A stretch of 64,000 bases of DNA, from positions 1-64,000 of the forward strand of contig NCKB01000012.1 in assembly GCA_002279065.1 (NCBI GenBank). The letters are read 5' to 3'. Positions 34,950 through 43,033 of the stretch are shown here, piece after piece. Origin of the DNA: Lysobacterales bacterium 15-68-25 (GTDB taxonomy: Bacteria > Pseudomonadota > Gammaproteobacteria > Xanthomonadales > Rhodanobacteraceae). Positions within the stretch are counted from its first letter, which is position 1; the number at the start of each line of letters is the position of its first letter. Under the pieces are notes generated by a model, which was not told where the DNA came from, searched no databases, and worked only from the letters and a program-made list of their open reading frames with translations. Position numbers and translations under genes: made by a program.

Positions 34950-36083
34950 TCAAGCCCCGATGCGGGCTAGCGCGTCGTCCAGTCGCCGCACCGTGCCATC
35001 CACATCCTTGAGCTTGTCCAGCCCGAACAGGCCGATGCGGAAGGTCTTGAAGTCGGCCGGCTCGTCACAGGCCAGCGGCGTGCCGGCGGCGATCTGCAGG
35101 CCCTGGGCCACGAACGCGCTGCCCTTGTGGATGGCGTCGTCGTCGGTATAGCTCACCACCACACCCGGCGCCTGGAAGCCCTCGGCCGCGACGGAAGGAA
35201 ACCCACGCTGAGCCAGCAAGGCGCGCACCTTCCGCCCAAGTTCGCGTTGCGCGTCGCGCGCCCGTTCCAGTCCCATGCCCATCGTCTCGACCATCGCATC
35301 GCGCAGTTGCGCCAGCGCATCGGTCGGCAGCGTTGCGTGGTAGGCGAAGCCGCCGTTCTCGTAGGCCGCCATGATGCTGCGCCACTTGGCCAGGTCCAGC
35401 GTGAAGCTGGAGCTCGGCGTGGTCCCCAGCCGTGCCTCGGCCTCCGCCGACAGCATCACCATGGCGGCACACGGCGTCGAGCTCCAGGTCTTCTGCGGGG
35501 CGGAAATCAGCACGTCCACGCCGACCTGCTGCATGTCGACCCACAGCGCACCGCTGGCGATGCAGTCGAGCACGAACAGACCTCCGTAAGCGTGCACGGC
35601 CGCGGCCACGCGTTGCAGGTAGTCATCCGGCAGCAGCAGGCCCGCGGACGTCTCGACGTGCGGCACAAACACCACGTCCGGCTTGTGCTCGGCGATCGCG
35701 GCGAGCACCTCGTCGATCGGCGGCGGCACGAACGACGCCTGGTGTGCGGCATGCATCGGACGCGCCTTGAGCACCGTGGTCTGCGCCGGAATCCCGCCCA
35801 TCTCGAAGATCTGGCTCCAGCGATAGCTGAACCACCCGTTGCGGATCACCAGCACATTCCTGCCCTGGGCAAACTGCCGCGCCACTGCTTCCATGCCCGC
35901 CGTACCGCCCCCGGGCACCAGCGCCACGGCATGCGCGCGATAGACCGCTTTCAGGTGCGCAGACAGGTCGCGCATCACCTGCTGGAAGCGCTGCGACATG
36001 TGGTTGAGCGCGCGGTCGGTGAAGACCACCGAGTATTCGCGAAGGCCGTTCGGGTCGACACCCGAGGAAGGGGCTGTGTGCAT
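34950..36083 (-). CDS. PLP-dependent class V aminotransferase
   Basis: 377 aa. Fold-type I aminotransferase of the alanine-glyoxylate / 2-aminoethylphosphonate group: ALVPGGGTAGMEAVARQF near the phosphate-binding loop, SAGLLLPDDYL, VLDCIASGALWVDMQQVG with the PLP-binding Asp, and the Schiff-base Lys in SAPQKTWSS near 194. The C-terminal domain ends FRIGLFGLDKLKDV. The substrate is uncertain. No phosphonate genes lie nearby, which argues against the aminoethylphosphonate role. Confidence 0.85.
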   Translation of the reverse strand: MHTAPSSGVDPNGLREYSVVFTDRALNHMSQRFQQVMRDLSAHLKAVYRAHAVALVPGGGTAGMEAVARQFAQGRNVLVIRNGWFSYRWSQIFEMGGIPAQTTVLKARPMHAAHQASFVPPPIDEVLAAIAEHKPDVVFVPHVETSAGLLLPDDYLQRVAAAVHAYGGLFVLDCIASGALWVDMQQVGVDVLISAPQKTWSSTPCAAMVMLSAEAEARLGTTPSSSFTLDLAKWRSIMAAYENGGFAYHATLPTDALAQLRDAMVETMGMGLERARDAQRELGRKVRALLAQRGFPSVAAEGFQAPGVVVSYTDDDAIHKGSAFVAQGLQIAAGTPLACDEPADFKTFRIGLFGLDKLKDVDGTVRRLDDALARIGA

Positions 36084-36226
36084 GGGTCAGGCCTGGTATG
36101 GAAGGAGCACGATCACGATCGGGTTCGTGGCGGCAGCCGGATGCCGCCGGACCACCACGGAAACCTAGCACGACCCGCCCGCCGCCAAGCCGCGGCAAAG
36201 GGGCTCAGGGCCAGATCAGCCGGGTG

Positions 36227-36246
36227 TAAGTGAACCTGGCTCCGTT
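36227..36246 (-). repeat. Dispersed repeat, family B copy
   Basis: TAAGTGAACCTGGCTCCGTT, one substitution from copies at 44867 and 48193. Read on the reverse strand it gives the core GAGCCAGGTTCACTT, related to the family-A core GGGGTCAGAGTGCACTTTC. Confidence 0.7.
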
Positions 36247-36293
36247 CTCCCCCGCTCGCGCAGAGCAGCTCGAACCCGACGCAGTTGGTGAGC

Positions 36294-36318
36294 AAAAAAA
36301 AGCCCGGCGATGCCGGGC
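36294..36318 (-). terminator. Rho-independent terminator (reverse strand)
   Basis: Stem GCCCGGC/GCCGGGC with loop ATC, followed on the reverse strand by eight Ts. It lies 220 bp past the stop of the heparinase-like gene, the nearest reverse-strand gene ending upstream of it. Confidence 0.85.
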
Positions 36319-36540
36319 CGTTTCGTATCGAAACAGGAGTCAGGGTCGACCTCCTGGAAAGCTGCGATCCGGCCCCGGTCTTCGGCCCCGCCGCCGGGTG
36401 GATCACCGACCAGGAGACCATGCAGCCGGCCGCCGGCCGAATGGCTTCACCGCCCACTCGCCGCGGGCGCTCCGCGACAACCGAGTCGGCCATCGCGGAG
36501 CGCTTTCCACGACGTCACCACAGGGTGACGTTACTTGCTT

Positions 36541-39500
36541 TTATGGCAACCACTGGCCCCGGATGGTCAGGCCGGCAACGGCGGCCCTGGCGTGCACCAG
36601 GATGTAGTACGTGCCGGGCTTCGGGTTGCTCCAGGTGCACAGCTCCTTGTTGCCGGAGTGGTACGAGCGGCAGTTGTAGCTGGTCAGCGTCGGCTCCGAA
36701 CCGTACTTGACGTAGAGGTCTGCGTTGCCCGTGCCATTGATGGTCATCACCTCACTGTAGGTGGTGCCGCTGGGAATGGTCATGGTGAAGCGCAGGTCCC
36801 CGCCCTTCGGGATCGACAGGTTGTCCACGGTGACGTCGTTCTGCAGCTGGCCGCTCGGTGCCGGTGCCGGTGCCGGTGCCGGTGCCGGTGCCGGTGCGGG
36901 TGCGGGTGCGGGTGCGGGCGCCGGTGCCGGTGCGGGCGCCGGAGCCGGTGCAGGAGCCGGAGCGGGTGCAGGCGCCGGTGCAGGTGCAGGTGCAGGTGCA
37001 GGCGCCGGTGCCGGCGCGGGTGCAGGTGCCGGCGCGGGTGCAGGTGCCGGTGCGGGTGCAGGTGCCGGTGCGGGTGCCGGTGCCGTTGCCGCGGTCACGG
37101 CGCCGCCGCCGCTCACGTTGAAGGCCAGTACGCCGTTGACGCTGGCCATGAACGTACCGCCGGACGACACGCTGACCTGCTGCTGTCCATTGACGGTGGC
37201 CACCGTCACCGAATAGCCGGTCTGCGGTACCAGCTCGGTGATCACGTGGTTGGCGGCAACCGCCGGCACGGTGTACTTGATGGTCCCGCTGATCGGCGTA
37301 CCGGCGGTACCGGCGCTGTTGATGACGACATCGTTGCCGTCACTGCCCGAGAGGACCACGCCCACGATGGCGCCAGCGTTGACGGTGACCGGCGTGGCAG
37401 TCGCCACGTTCCCCGGCGCAGACGAGGTATCGAACACGTTCAACCACTGCTGGCTGAGACCGGCCGTCGGCGCACGCTCCTGCACCTGCCACACCTTCAC
37501 CGGGTTGCTGGCCGGATACAGGCCGACCGTGGTCGTGGCCGTGTTGGCGGGCAGCACCGAGGTCATCGCGCCCGCATAGGTCCCGTTGTAGGTCACGTCC
37601 AACCGCGTCTCGCCGGTCGGCGCCGAGCCCTTGGTCGGGGCGGCCGGGAAATGCCAGGCAAGGTACTGGTCGTAGGCGGTGTTGCCGGCCGTGGTCCGGT
37701 CGTGGACGACGAAGCGATGGGGCCGCAGGTACACCACCTCACGCGACCAGGCCGCGACTGCCGGGCCAGCGGAGAACTTGTTGTACATGTCCTCGATGTG
37801 CTCGGCGCGGGTGTAGACGTACTCTCCACCATCCTCGTAGGCCGCCACGTGCGTGCGCACCTGGTTGTCTTCGGTGGTCGCCGCGTTCTGCGAGCCGCCC
37901 TCGACGATCTTGCCGCCGCTTTTGTTGAACACGTAGAAGATGTTGTACAGCTGGCGGTTGCCCATGTAGAGCGTGCCGTCGGGGCTGGCGTAGTTGTCGT
38001 TGTAGATGCGGTTCTCGTCCGCACTGCCGGTGGGCCCATGCACCATCCAGCCGCTGGCGTTGACCAGCAGCGGGGTGTTGCCGTGGGTCAGCGCCAGGCT
38101 GCCCTGATCGAAATACTGCTCACCCTGCGCAGGGGCATTGGTGTACGGGCCCGCGCGGAACGACATCCAGCTGGCGCTGGTGGTCCAGTCCGAGCGCGCG
38201 GAGACTGCGTTCATGCCCTTGGCGAAGTACGACAGCGGCAGGGAGTCGAGCGATGCGGTGGGCGCGGAGGGGTTGCTCTCCAGGAACAGCAGCCACGGTG
38301 CGGAGGAATTGAAGCCGTTCGTCGCCGTGCTGATTTCGTTGAGGTACTGGTGGAACACGCCCACCTTGGACGAATTCCAGAAACCGATTTCGCCCAGGAT
38401 CATCTCCGCCAGGCCCACCTGCGTGGTGCCGGGCATGCCGATGCCGATCGCCGAGCCGTCCGCGTGGTTCATGTCGCGGTCGTCGAAATACGCGCGCGAC
38501 GGCCAGGTGAAGTGGATCATGTAGTCGGCGTTGTCCACCGGGTAGCTGTACGGCGCGGCGGACGAGTGGACGATGTCCGTGCCGGTGGCCGTCATCACCT
38601 CACGCGCGGGCAGGGTCATGTTGAGGATGCCCAGCGGCGCGTAGCTGCCGAAACCTTCCGGCCAGCCGCCGCCGGTCAGGTGCTGCGCGTAGAACGGCTG
38701 CACGCGCTGACCGAACTGGTTGGTGTACCAGTCGTTCCACTGCGTCGGCGCACTGGGGTTGTCCCCGTAGGTACCCAGTGCAATGGCCGCCTTGGCGTGG
38801 AAATAGCCGGCGAAGTAATTGCTCTGCGGGTGGTCGTATTCGAACGTCTTGGTCTCGAACGAGGTCACCCACGCATTGGCGGTGGTGTAGACCTGGGTCC
38901 GCTGGGCCGGGGTCAGCAGGTCGTACAGCCAGTCATAGCCCAGGCCGAAACCCACGCCGTAGAAACGCATGGCGTAGCCGTCATCGACGTTCGGGTTCTC
39001 GCCTTGGCTGCCGTACGGCGCCGCCATCTTCACCAGGATGTCCACTGCCTTGGCGCCGTAGGTGGCCGCAGCGGTCGGGTTGCTGGTCTTCAGGGTCTGA
39101 TAGCAGAGCGCTTCGGACAACAGGGCCGGCAGGTAGGACTCGCCCTGGTAACCCGAGCCGAGGTTGGGCAGGTCCGGGTAGGCGTTGCCCGTCGGGTAGT
39201 TCACGGTGCCGCCGATGTACGAGTCGCACACCGACTTCAGCATCTGCCACTCGGGCGTGTTGGCGGCGGCGTTCTGGCGCATGGCCGAGAGCGTCGGGGT
39301 ATCGAGGATCATGCGGGGATGCGCCGCGGTCACGGCGGGCGCCGTCGCGGCAAATACGTTCGCGGACAGCGTGGTCACCAGCATGGTGAGAAGCGTGGCG
39401 CAACCGCCAGCGCCGACGCCGCGCAAAAACCTGGAAGGCTTGCTCAAGGCACGCCGATCAGTGGCAGAAGAGGGGGTTGAAGCGAGGGAAGAGGTGGAAG

Positions 39501-39549
39501 CGAGGGCGCGCGGGGCACGCCCCGCCGGGACATTGCGGGGAAAACTCAT
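36541..39549 (-). CDS. Large secreted heparinase II/III-like polysaccharide lyase with Ala-Pro linker and PPC domain
   Basis: 1002 aa. A long N-terminal signal region (hydrophobic helix about 48-66) precedes an alginate-lyase/heparinase II-III-like toroid (about 75-450, e.g. AMRFYGVGFGLGYDWLYDLL, QSNYFAGYFHAKAAIALG, GGGWPEGFGSYAPL), a beta-sandwich with VVYLRPHRFVVHDRT (about 455-810), a linker of about 39 Ala-Pro dipeptides, and a C-terminal pre-peptidase PPC domain (ADLYVKYG...SYNCRSYHSGNKE, KPGTYYILVHA). It probably degrades an acidic polysaccharide outside the cell after type II secretion. GGAG precedes the ATG. A Clp/CRP-like site lies upstream. Confidence 0.87.
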   Translation of the reverse strand: MSFPRNVPAGRAPRALASTSSLASTPSSATDRRALSKPSRFLRGVGAGGCATLLTMLVTTLSANVFAATAPAVTAAHPRMILDTPTLSAMRQNAAANTPEWQMLKSVCDSYIGGTVNYPTGNAYPDLPNLGSGYQGESYLPALLSEALCYQTLKTSNPTAAATYGAKAVDILVKMAAPYGSQGENPNVDDGYAMRFYGVGFGLGYDWLYDLLTPAQRTQVYTTANAWVTSFETKTFEYDHPQSNYFAGYFHAKAAIALGTYGDNPSAPTQWNDWYTNQFGQRVQPFYAQHLTGGGWPEGFGSYAPLGILNMTLPAREVMTATGTDIVHSSAAPYSYPVDNADYMIHFTWPSRAYFDDRDMNHADGSAIGIGMPGTTQVGLAEMILGEIGFWNSSKVGVFHQYLNEISTATNGFNSSAPWLLFLESNPSAPTASLDSLPLSYFAKGMNAVSARSDWTTSASWMSFRAGPYTNAPAQGEQYFDQGSLALTHGNTPLLVNASGWMVHGPTGSADENRIYNDNYASPDGTLYMGNRQLYNIFYVFNKSGGKIVEGGSQNAATTEDNQVRTHVAAYEDGGEYVYTRAEHIEDMYNKFSAGPAVAAWSREVVYLRPHRFVVHDRTTAGNTAYDQYLAWHFPAAPTKGSAPTGETRLDVTYNGTYAGAMTSVLPANTATTTVGLYPASNPVKVWQVQERAPTAGLSQQWLNVFDTSSAPGNVATATPVTVNAGAIVGVVLSGSDGNDVVINSAGTAGTPISGTIKYTVPAVAANHVITELVPQTGYSVTVATVNGQQQVSVSSGGTFMASVNGVLAFNVSGGGAVTAATAPAPAPAPAPAPAPAPAPAPAPAPAPAPAPAPAPAPAPAPAPAPAPAPAPAPAPAPAPAPAPAPAPAPAPAPAPAPSGQLQNDVTVDNLSIPKGGDLRFTMTIPSGTTYSEVMTINGTGNADLYVKYGSEPTLTSYNCRSYHSGNKELCTWSNPKPGTYYILVHARAAVAGLTIRGQWLP
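36857..37090. repeat. Hexanucleotide tandem repeat encoding the Ala-Pro linker
   Basis: About 39 hexamers of the type GGTGCC/GGTGCG/GGTGCA, all in frame and read on the reverse strand as Ala-Pro. The regular 6-bp period makes copy number prone to change without frame loss. Confidence 0.93.
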
Positions 39550-39887
39550 TCAAGACTCCAAGCTCGTCGTTTCCGCGAACGCTTGCGACAAGCCTTCGTC
39601 TGCATCGCGGGGGGAATAGATCAGGGTCCGATCCAACCCAGCAAGCTACGCAGACGAACCTTGATCAATCGTTAGCCAATTCACAGGGCAACGTAAGGCG
39701 AGCGTGACTGCGCTCACACTTTGCGCAATCGGGTCCAAAGTGGGTCTTTCCAAACCCGACGAAGCCGTGTTTCAGCGCCACCACTCCGGCTCAGGCAGTG
39801 TCCGTTGCACGCGAAACGGCGCCGCCCGGCTGAATACCGGTTCAGCGACTGCTGCGGACGCAGGCGTGAGACCGCGGTCCGCCGGGA
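39550..39887. other. Gene-free stretch upstream of the heparinase-like gene
   Basis: 338 bp. It contains the Clp/CRP-like site at 39703-39718 and presumably the heparinase promoter; no gene seen. Confidence 0.5.
39703..39718. promoter_or_regulatory. Candidate Clp/CRP-type binding site
   Basis: CGTGACTGCGCTCACA matches TGTGA-N6-TCACA at 9 of 10 fixed positions. It lies about 155 bp upstream of the heparinase-like gene start. In Xanthomonas the CRP homologue Clp activates extracellular polysaccharide-degrading enzymes, which fits this target. Predicted from sequence only. Confidence 0.55.
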
Positions 39888-40763
39888 CTACGGGTGCGGA
39901 GAGGCCGTGAAGGCGGGCACCAGGATCGACACCGCACTGGCCCCCGCCGGCGCCGCGCGCGCCGTGTGGACGACCACATCGTTCGCAGGAATTTGCGCTT
40001 GCGTGCCGTGGATCGTCTGCACGGCGGCGCGGTTCTGCGGGGACACGATGGCCCAGAACGTCCCGTGGTGCGCATGCGGCAGAAGCACCAGCGGATGGTC
40101 GGCCGCCAGCCGATACGCCAGGGACGACGCGTGATCGGGCTGATCGGTACCGATGCGAACGTGATAGTTGCCCACCAGCGCGGCCACCAGGGCGCCGGCC
40201 GGAGCCTGCTTCAGCTGTGCGGCGATGGCGTTCGCCATGCCCGCTTCCTTGACCCTGACGAAGCCACCCGCCGCGGCCACCTCCGCCGGCGAGCCGTAGC
40301 TCGGCTCCATGGTGAAAACCTCCACGTCGCGCCCGCGCTGGCGCAGGCTGCGCAGCGTATCGAGCAGACCGAGCCACGCCTGGCTCATCCGGCCGTCGTA
40401 CCAGGTCCAGTCGCGACCGGCAGCGAAGACCGCGCGATCAGCGGGCGTACCGGCCGAGTGGAAATAGGCATCCACCTTGCCGGTCAGTTCGACCGGCCAT
40501 TCCAGCCCCAACCGGATCGGTCGCGTCGCGGGCTGCGCGCGCAGCAGGTCGGCCAGCATCGCCGGGGATTCGACCGTGCCATGCAGCTCGCCGAACAGCA
40601 CCAGGCGATGGGACTGCATCTCGCAGGCAAGCGCTTGCAGCATCACCGCCCGCCCCTGCTCGCCCTCCCGCAAGGTTGCGTGACAAGGCGCCGCGGCCGC
40701 ATGCACGGCAGCGGCAGACAGCAGCAATGCCGACAGCGTCGGCAAAAGGCTTCGCAAGGTCAT
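39888..40763 (-). CDS. Secreted ChaN/EreA-like protein (Tiki superfamily)
   Basis: 291 aa. The ATG at 40763 begins a signal peptide (AVHAAAA|P). Superfamily marks: RLVLFGELHGTVESPAMLADLL (GE-HG), IRLGLEWPVE with the second acidic residue, and a late VAALVGNYHVRIG. ChaN-like proteins bind haem iron and EreA-like ones are esterases; Tiki/TraB relatives are metalloproteases. Which activity applies is unclear. A lone gene, possibly acting in the periplasm. Confidence 0.65.
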   Translation of the reverse strand: MTLRSLLPTLSALLLSAAAVHAAAAPCHATLREGEQGRAVMLQALACEMQSHRLVLFGELHGTVESPAMLADLLRAQPATRPIRLGLEWPVELTGKVDAYFHSAGTPADRAVFAAGRDWTWYDGRMSQAWLGLLDTLRSLRQRGRDVEVFTMEPSYGSPAEVAAAGGFVRVKEAGMANAIAAQLKQAPAGALVAALVGNYHVRIGTDQPDHASSLAYRLAADHPLVLLPHAHHGTFWAIVSPQNRAAVQTIHGTQAQIPANDVVVHTARAAPAGASAVSILVPAFTASPHP

Positions 40764-41022
40764 GCGACAGACACCACGGGGAGATGGGCTTGAAATGGCA
40801 GGCGCCGATCGTACCGGGCGGCAAGGTGAAACTGGCGCCGGCGCGGCACGCACCGGGGTGATGCGTTCCAGCCGACATCGACCTTTCGGAGGTTCGCGCG
40901 CTGGCTCTGACGCGGGTTCGGGCCATGGGTGAACCTGGCATTGTTTTGCCCAGCTGTATCGAGAACGTGCACCCCGGGCCGCCTTTTGGCTACGCTTGAA
41001 GCACGTGTTTCGGGGGCGATGC

Positions 41023-41880
41023 ATGGCACAGGGAGGCAACTGGTCGCGGCTGGAAGTGGAGGCCTGCGTCGCCGACTATCTCGCGATGCTGACGCTGGAA
41101 CTCAACGGCCAGCGCTACAGCAAGACCGAGCACGCCAACGGCCTGATGCAGAAGCTCGACGGCCGCAATCGGCAAGCGATCGAGTTCAAGCACTGCAACG
41201 TCAGTGCGGTGATGCTGGGCCTCGGCTACCCGTACATCAACGGCTACAAGCCGCGCGGCAACTACCAAGCCATGTTGCTGGACGTCGTCGAAGCGCAGGT
41301 GCAACTGCGTCCCGACCTGCAGGATGCCGCTCTGGCCGCCGTACTGCGCCCCGCGACCACCGTCGCCTCTGCCGCCGCCGGTGACGCGTCCGTCTGGGTA
41401 TCCATGCCCAAGCCCTCGCGCGTTCGTGAAGCCCCGGCCACCTACGCACCCCGCTTCTCGCCCGCCAGACGCGACTATCTCGCCCAGGAAGCGCGCAATC
41501 GTTCGCTCGGGCGAGCCGGCGAACTGTTCGTGTTGGAGCTTGAAGCGCGCCGGTTGCACGCAGCCGGCAAGAAGTCGCTTGGCGAACGCGTCGAACACGT
41601 CGCAGCCACCCAAGGCGATGGCCTGGGCTTCGACGTGCTGTCGTTCGAGGAAGACGGGCGCGAGCGGCTGATCGAGGTCAAGACCACCAGCTTCGGCGAG
41701 CTGACCCCGTTCTACGTCAGCCGTAACGAGCTGGCGCGCTCCAAGGCCGACGCCGAGCGCTACCAGCTCTATCGGGTCTTCGGCTTCCGCGATCGGCCCC
41801 GGCTGTTTGCCGTTCCAGGAGCCATCGATGGCTCCTGCCATTTGGAAGCGGCCACCTACCTGGCACGCGTCGGCGGGTAG
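41023..41880 (+). CDS. DUF3883 protein, predicted PD-(D/E)XK nuclease-like
   Basis: 285 aa. The N-terminal part (about 1-100, WSRLEVEACVADYLAMLTLEL... FKHCNVSAVMLGLGYPYI) is a conserved partner domain; the C-terminal DUF3883 domain (about 165-270) has GRAGELFVLELE, GFDVLSFEE and IEVKTTSFGE, i.e. the E..D..ExK pattern of restriction-endonuclease folds. DUF3883 domains often occur in restriction-like or defence proteins; here it stands without a helicase or methylase. A membrane protein gene follows 46 bp downstream. A CGGGGG precedes the ATG. Confidence 0.8.
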   Translation: MAQGGNWSRLEVEACVADYLAMLTLELNGQRYSKTEHANGLMQKLDGRNRQAIEFKHCNVSAVMLGLGYPYINGYKPRGNYQAMLLDVVEAQVQLRPDLQDAALAAVLRPATTVASAAAGDASVWVSMPKPSRVREAPATYAPRFSPARRDYLAQEARNRSLGRAGELFVLELEARRLHAAGKKSLGERVEHVAATQGDGLGFDVLSFEEDGRERLIEVKTTSFGELTPFYVSRNELARSKADAERYQLYRVFGFRDRPRLFAVPGAIDGSCHLEAATYLARVGG

Positions 41881-41926
41881 CCCACGCCACAAGCATCACA
41901 ACGACAAGCAAGGAGCGCTTTCGCAG

Positions 41927-42616
41927 ATGGCACCGCAACAACTCACCTTCAGTGCGTTGGAAAGACGCATCGAGGAGATCCCCGAATATCCATCCGACCG
42001 AGTGCCGCCAAGCCGCCGCGCCAGGTGGGGCAATGGCATCGGCATCGCGGCGACCCTGCTTGCGCTGGTCCTCGGCAAGATCCTCCCTGCCACCCTCATG
42101 TCCGTGATCGTGACGTCCGTGATTCTCGCCGTGGAGATCATCGCGTTCGCAATCGCATGGACCGCCGAGCTCCCGACTTTGAACCTGCGCCCGTCCAGGG
42201 AACGCCGGGATTTCGCCGAGACGCTGGACTTCGACATGCCCCACCACTTCGAACTCATCGCCTGGCTACAGAGCTTTCCTCGGGAGCGACTGGAGCAACT
42301 GAATACCTACAGCGCCCATCGCCTGGAACGGATGCGCAGCAAGCTGCCGCTCCTGACCGGCAGCATCGAAAAGCTGGGTGTACTGCCCCTCGTCGCCGGG
42401 CTGATCCTGCAACTCAAGGATCTGCATTGGCCCTTGCAACTGCACTGGCCGCAAATCGTGCTGATCGCCTTCCTGATGCTCTGTTACTGGACAGGCATGC
42501 TGCAGTTGAGCCTGCGCTTCCGACTTGAGCTTTACGACACCCTGCTCAAGCGAGCGCTCGCAGACCCGACAGGCGACGAACGTCGAGAATCAGCTCGTTT
42601 GGTGGTCGGGGGCTAG
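41927..42616 (+). CDS. Four-helix membrane protein, unknown
   Basis: 229 aa. GGAG precedes the ATG. Two pairs of transmembrane helices (about 33-80 and 150-205) flank a cytoplasmic segment containing FDMPHHFELIAWLQSFPRERL and AHRLERMRSKLP. Family not recognised. Its close spacing (46 bp) behind the DUF3883 nuclease-like gene suggests an operon and perhaps joint function. Confidence 0.7.
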   Translation: MAPQQLTFSALERRIEEIPEYPSDRVPPSRRARWGNGIGIAATLLALVLGKILPATLMSVIVTSVILAVEIIAFAIAWTAELPTLNLRPSRERRDFAETLDFDMPHHFELIAWLQSFPRERLEQLNTYSAHRLERMRSKLPLLTGSIEKLGVLPLVAGLILQLKDLHWPLQLHWPQIVLIAFLMLCYWTGMLQLSLRFRLELYDTLLKRALADPTGDERRESARLVVGG

Positions 42617-42667
42617 AGGAAAGTACGCTCCGCCCCCGCCTCCGTTTTGCCGCATGGGCGGGCGGCT

Positions 42668-42850
42668 TCAGCGCTTGCAGGTACTGACACCGATCAGCTT
42701 GTACAGCGGGCAGAAGTTGAACAGCCCCGTGGCCAGCGGCACCACCCCGATCCACGCCCACACCGGCCCGCCGGTGACTGCCCACACGATCAGCGCAGCG
42801 CCGACTGCGATACGAAGCCACTTGTCCACACCACCGACGTTGGATTTCAT
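42668..42850 (-). CDS. DUF2892 / YgaP-like small membrane protein
   Basis: 60 aa, two transmembrane helices. The family marks MKSNVGGVDKWLRIAVGAAL and FNFCPLYKLIGVSTC are clear, including the conserved CP.Y..G..TC end. In YgaP this module carries a rhodanese domain, absent here. An Anr-like box lies 55 bp upstream of the start, consistent with oxygen-dependent expression. Confidence 0.92.
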   Translation of the reverse strand: MKSNVGGVDKWLRIAVGAALIVWAVTGGPVWAWIGVVPLATGLFNFCPLYKLIGVSTCKR

Positions 42851-42904
42851 GCGTGTGCCCTCCTGAAGATGGGCGCAGCATGTCAGGTCGGGGCCGGACG
42901 GCCT

Positions 42905-42918
42905 TTGATCGCGGTCAA
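42905..42918. promoter_or_regulatory. Candidate Anr/Dnr box
   Basis: TTGATCGCGGTCAA fits TTGAT-N4-(A/G)TCAA, the form reported for Anr/Dnr in Pseudomonas. It is centred about 60 bp before the DUF2892 gene start, a usual position for activation. Confidence 0.55.
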
Positions 42919-43008
42919 CTGCGGCCGAGAACTACCCGTGGCAGGCGTCGACGTTCGCGCCCGGACAGACGAACCGCCCCAGAGAGCCCCATCCGCCACA
43001 AGCAAAAA

Positions 43009-43024
43009 AGTGCTCTCTGACCCC
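43009..43024 (-). repeat. Dispersed repeat, family A half copy
   Basis: AAGTGCTCTCTGACCCC, the reverse complement of a degenerate family-A core, 10 bp beyond the M28 peptidase stop. Confidence 0.45.
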
Positions 43025-43033
43025 GGCTTTCGT

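Larger units (their letters stand above)
36084..36540. other. Gene-free stretch with repeats and a terminator
   Basis: 457 bp between the aminotransferase and heparinase-like genes. It holds a family-B repeat at 36227-36246, the heparinase terminator at 36294-36318, and a degenerate family-A half at 36333-36350. No gene seen. Confidence 0.6.

Noticed and set aside
36857-37090. Hexamer array as a regulatory or CRISPR-like repeat
   Set aside because: Fully explained as the Ala-Pro linker coding sequence.
36535-39480. 981-codon forward open frame opposite the heparinase-like gene
   Set aside because: Antisense shadow; its Arg/Cys-rich part merely mirrors the Ala-Pro repeat and has no domain motif.
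40929-40950. GGTGAACCTGGCATTG as another family-B repeat
   Set aside because: Only the first ten bases match; the rest of the core is missing.
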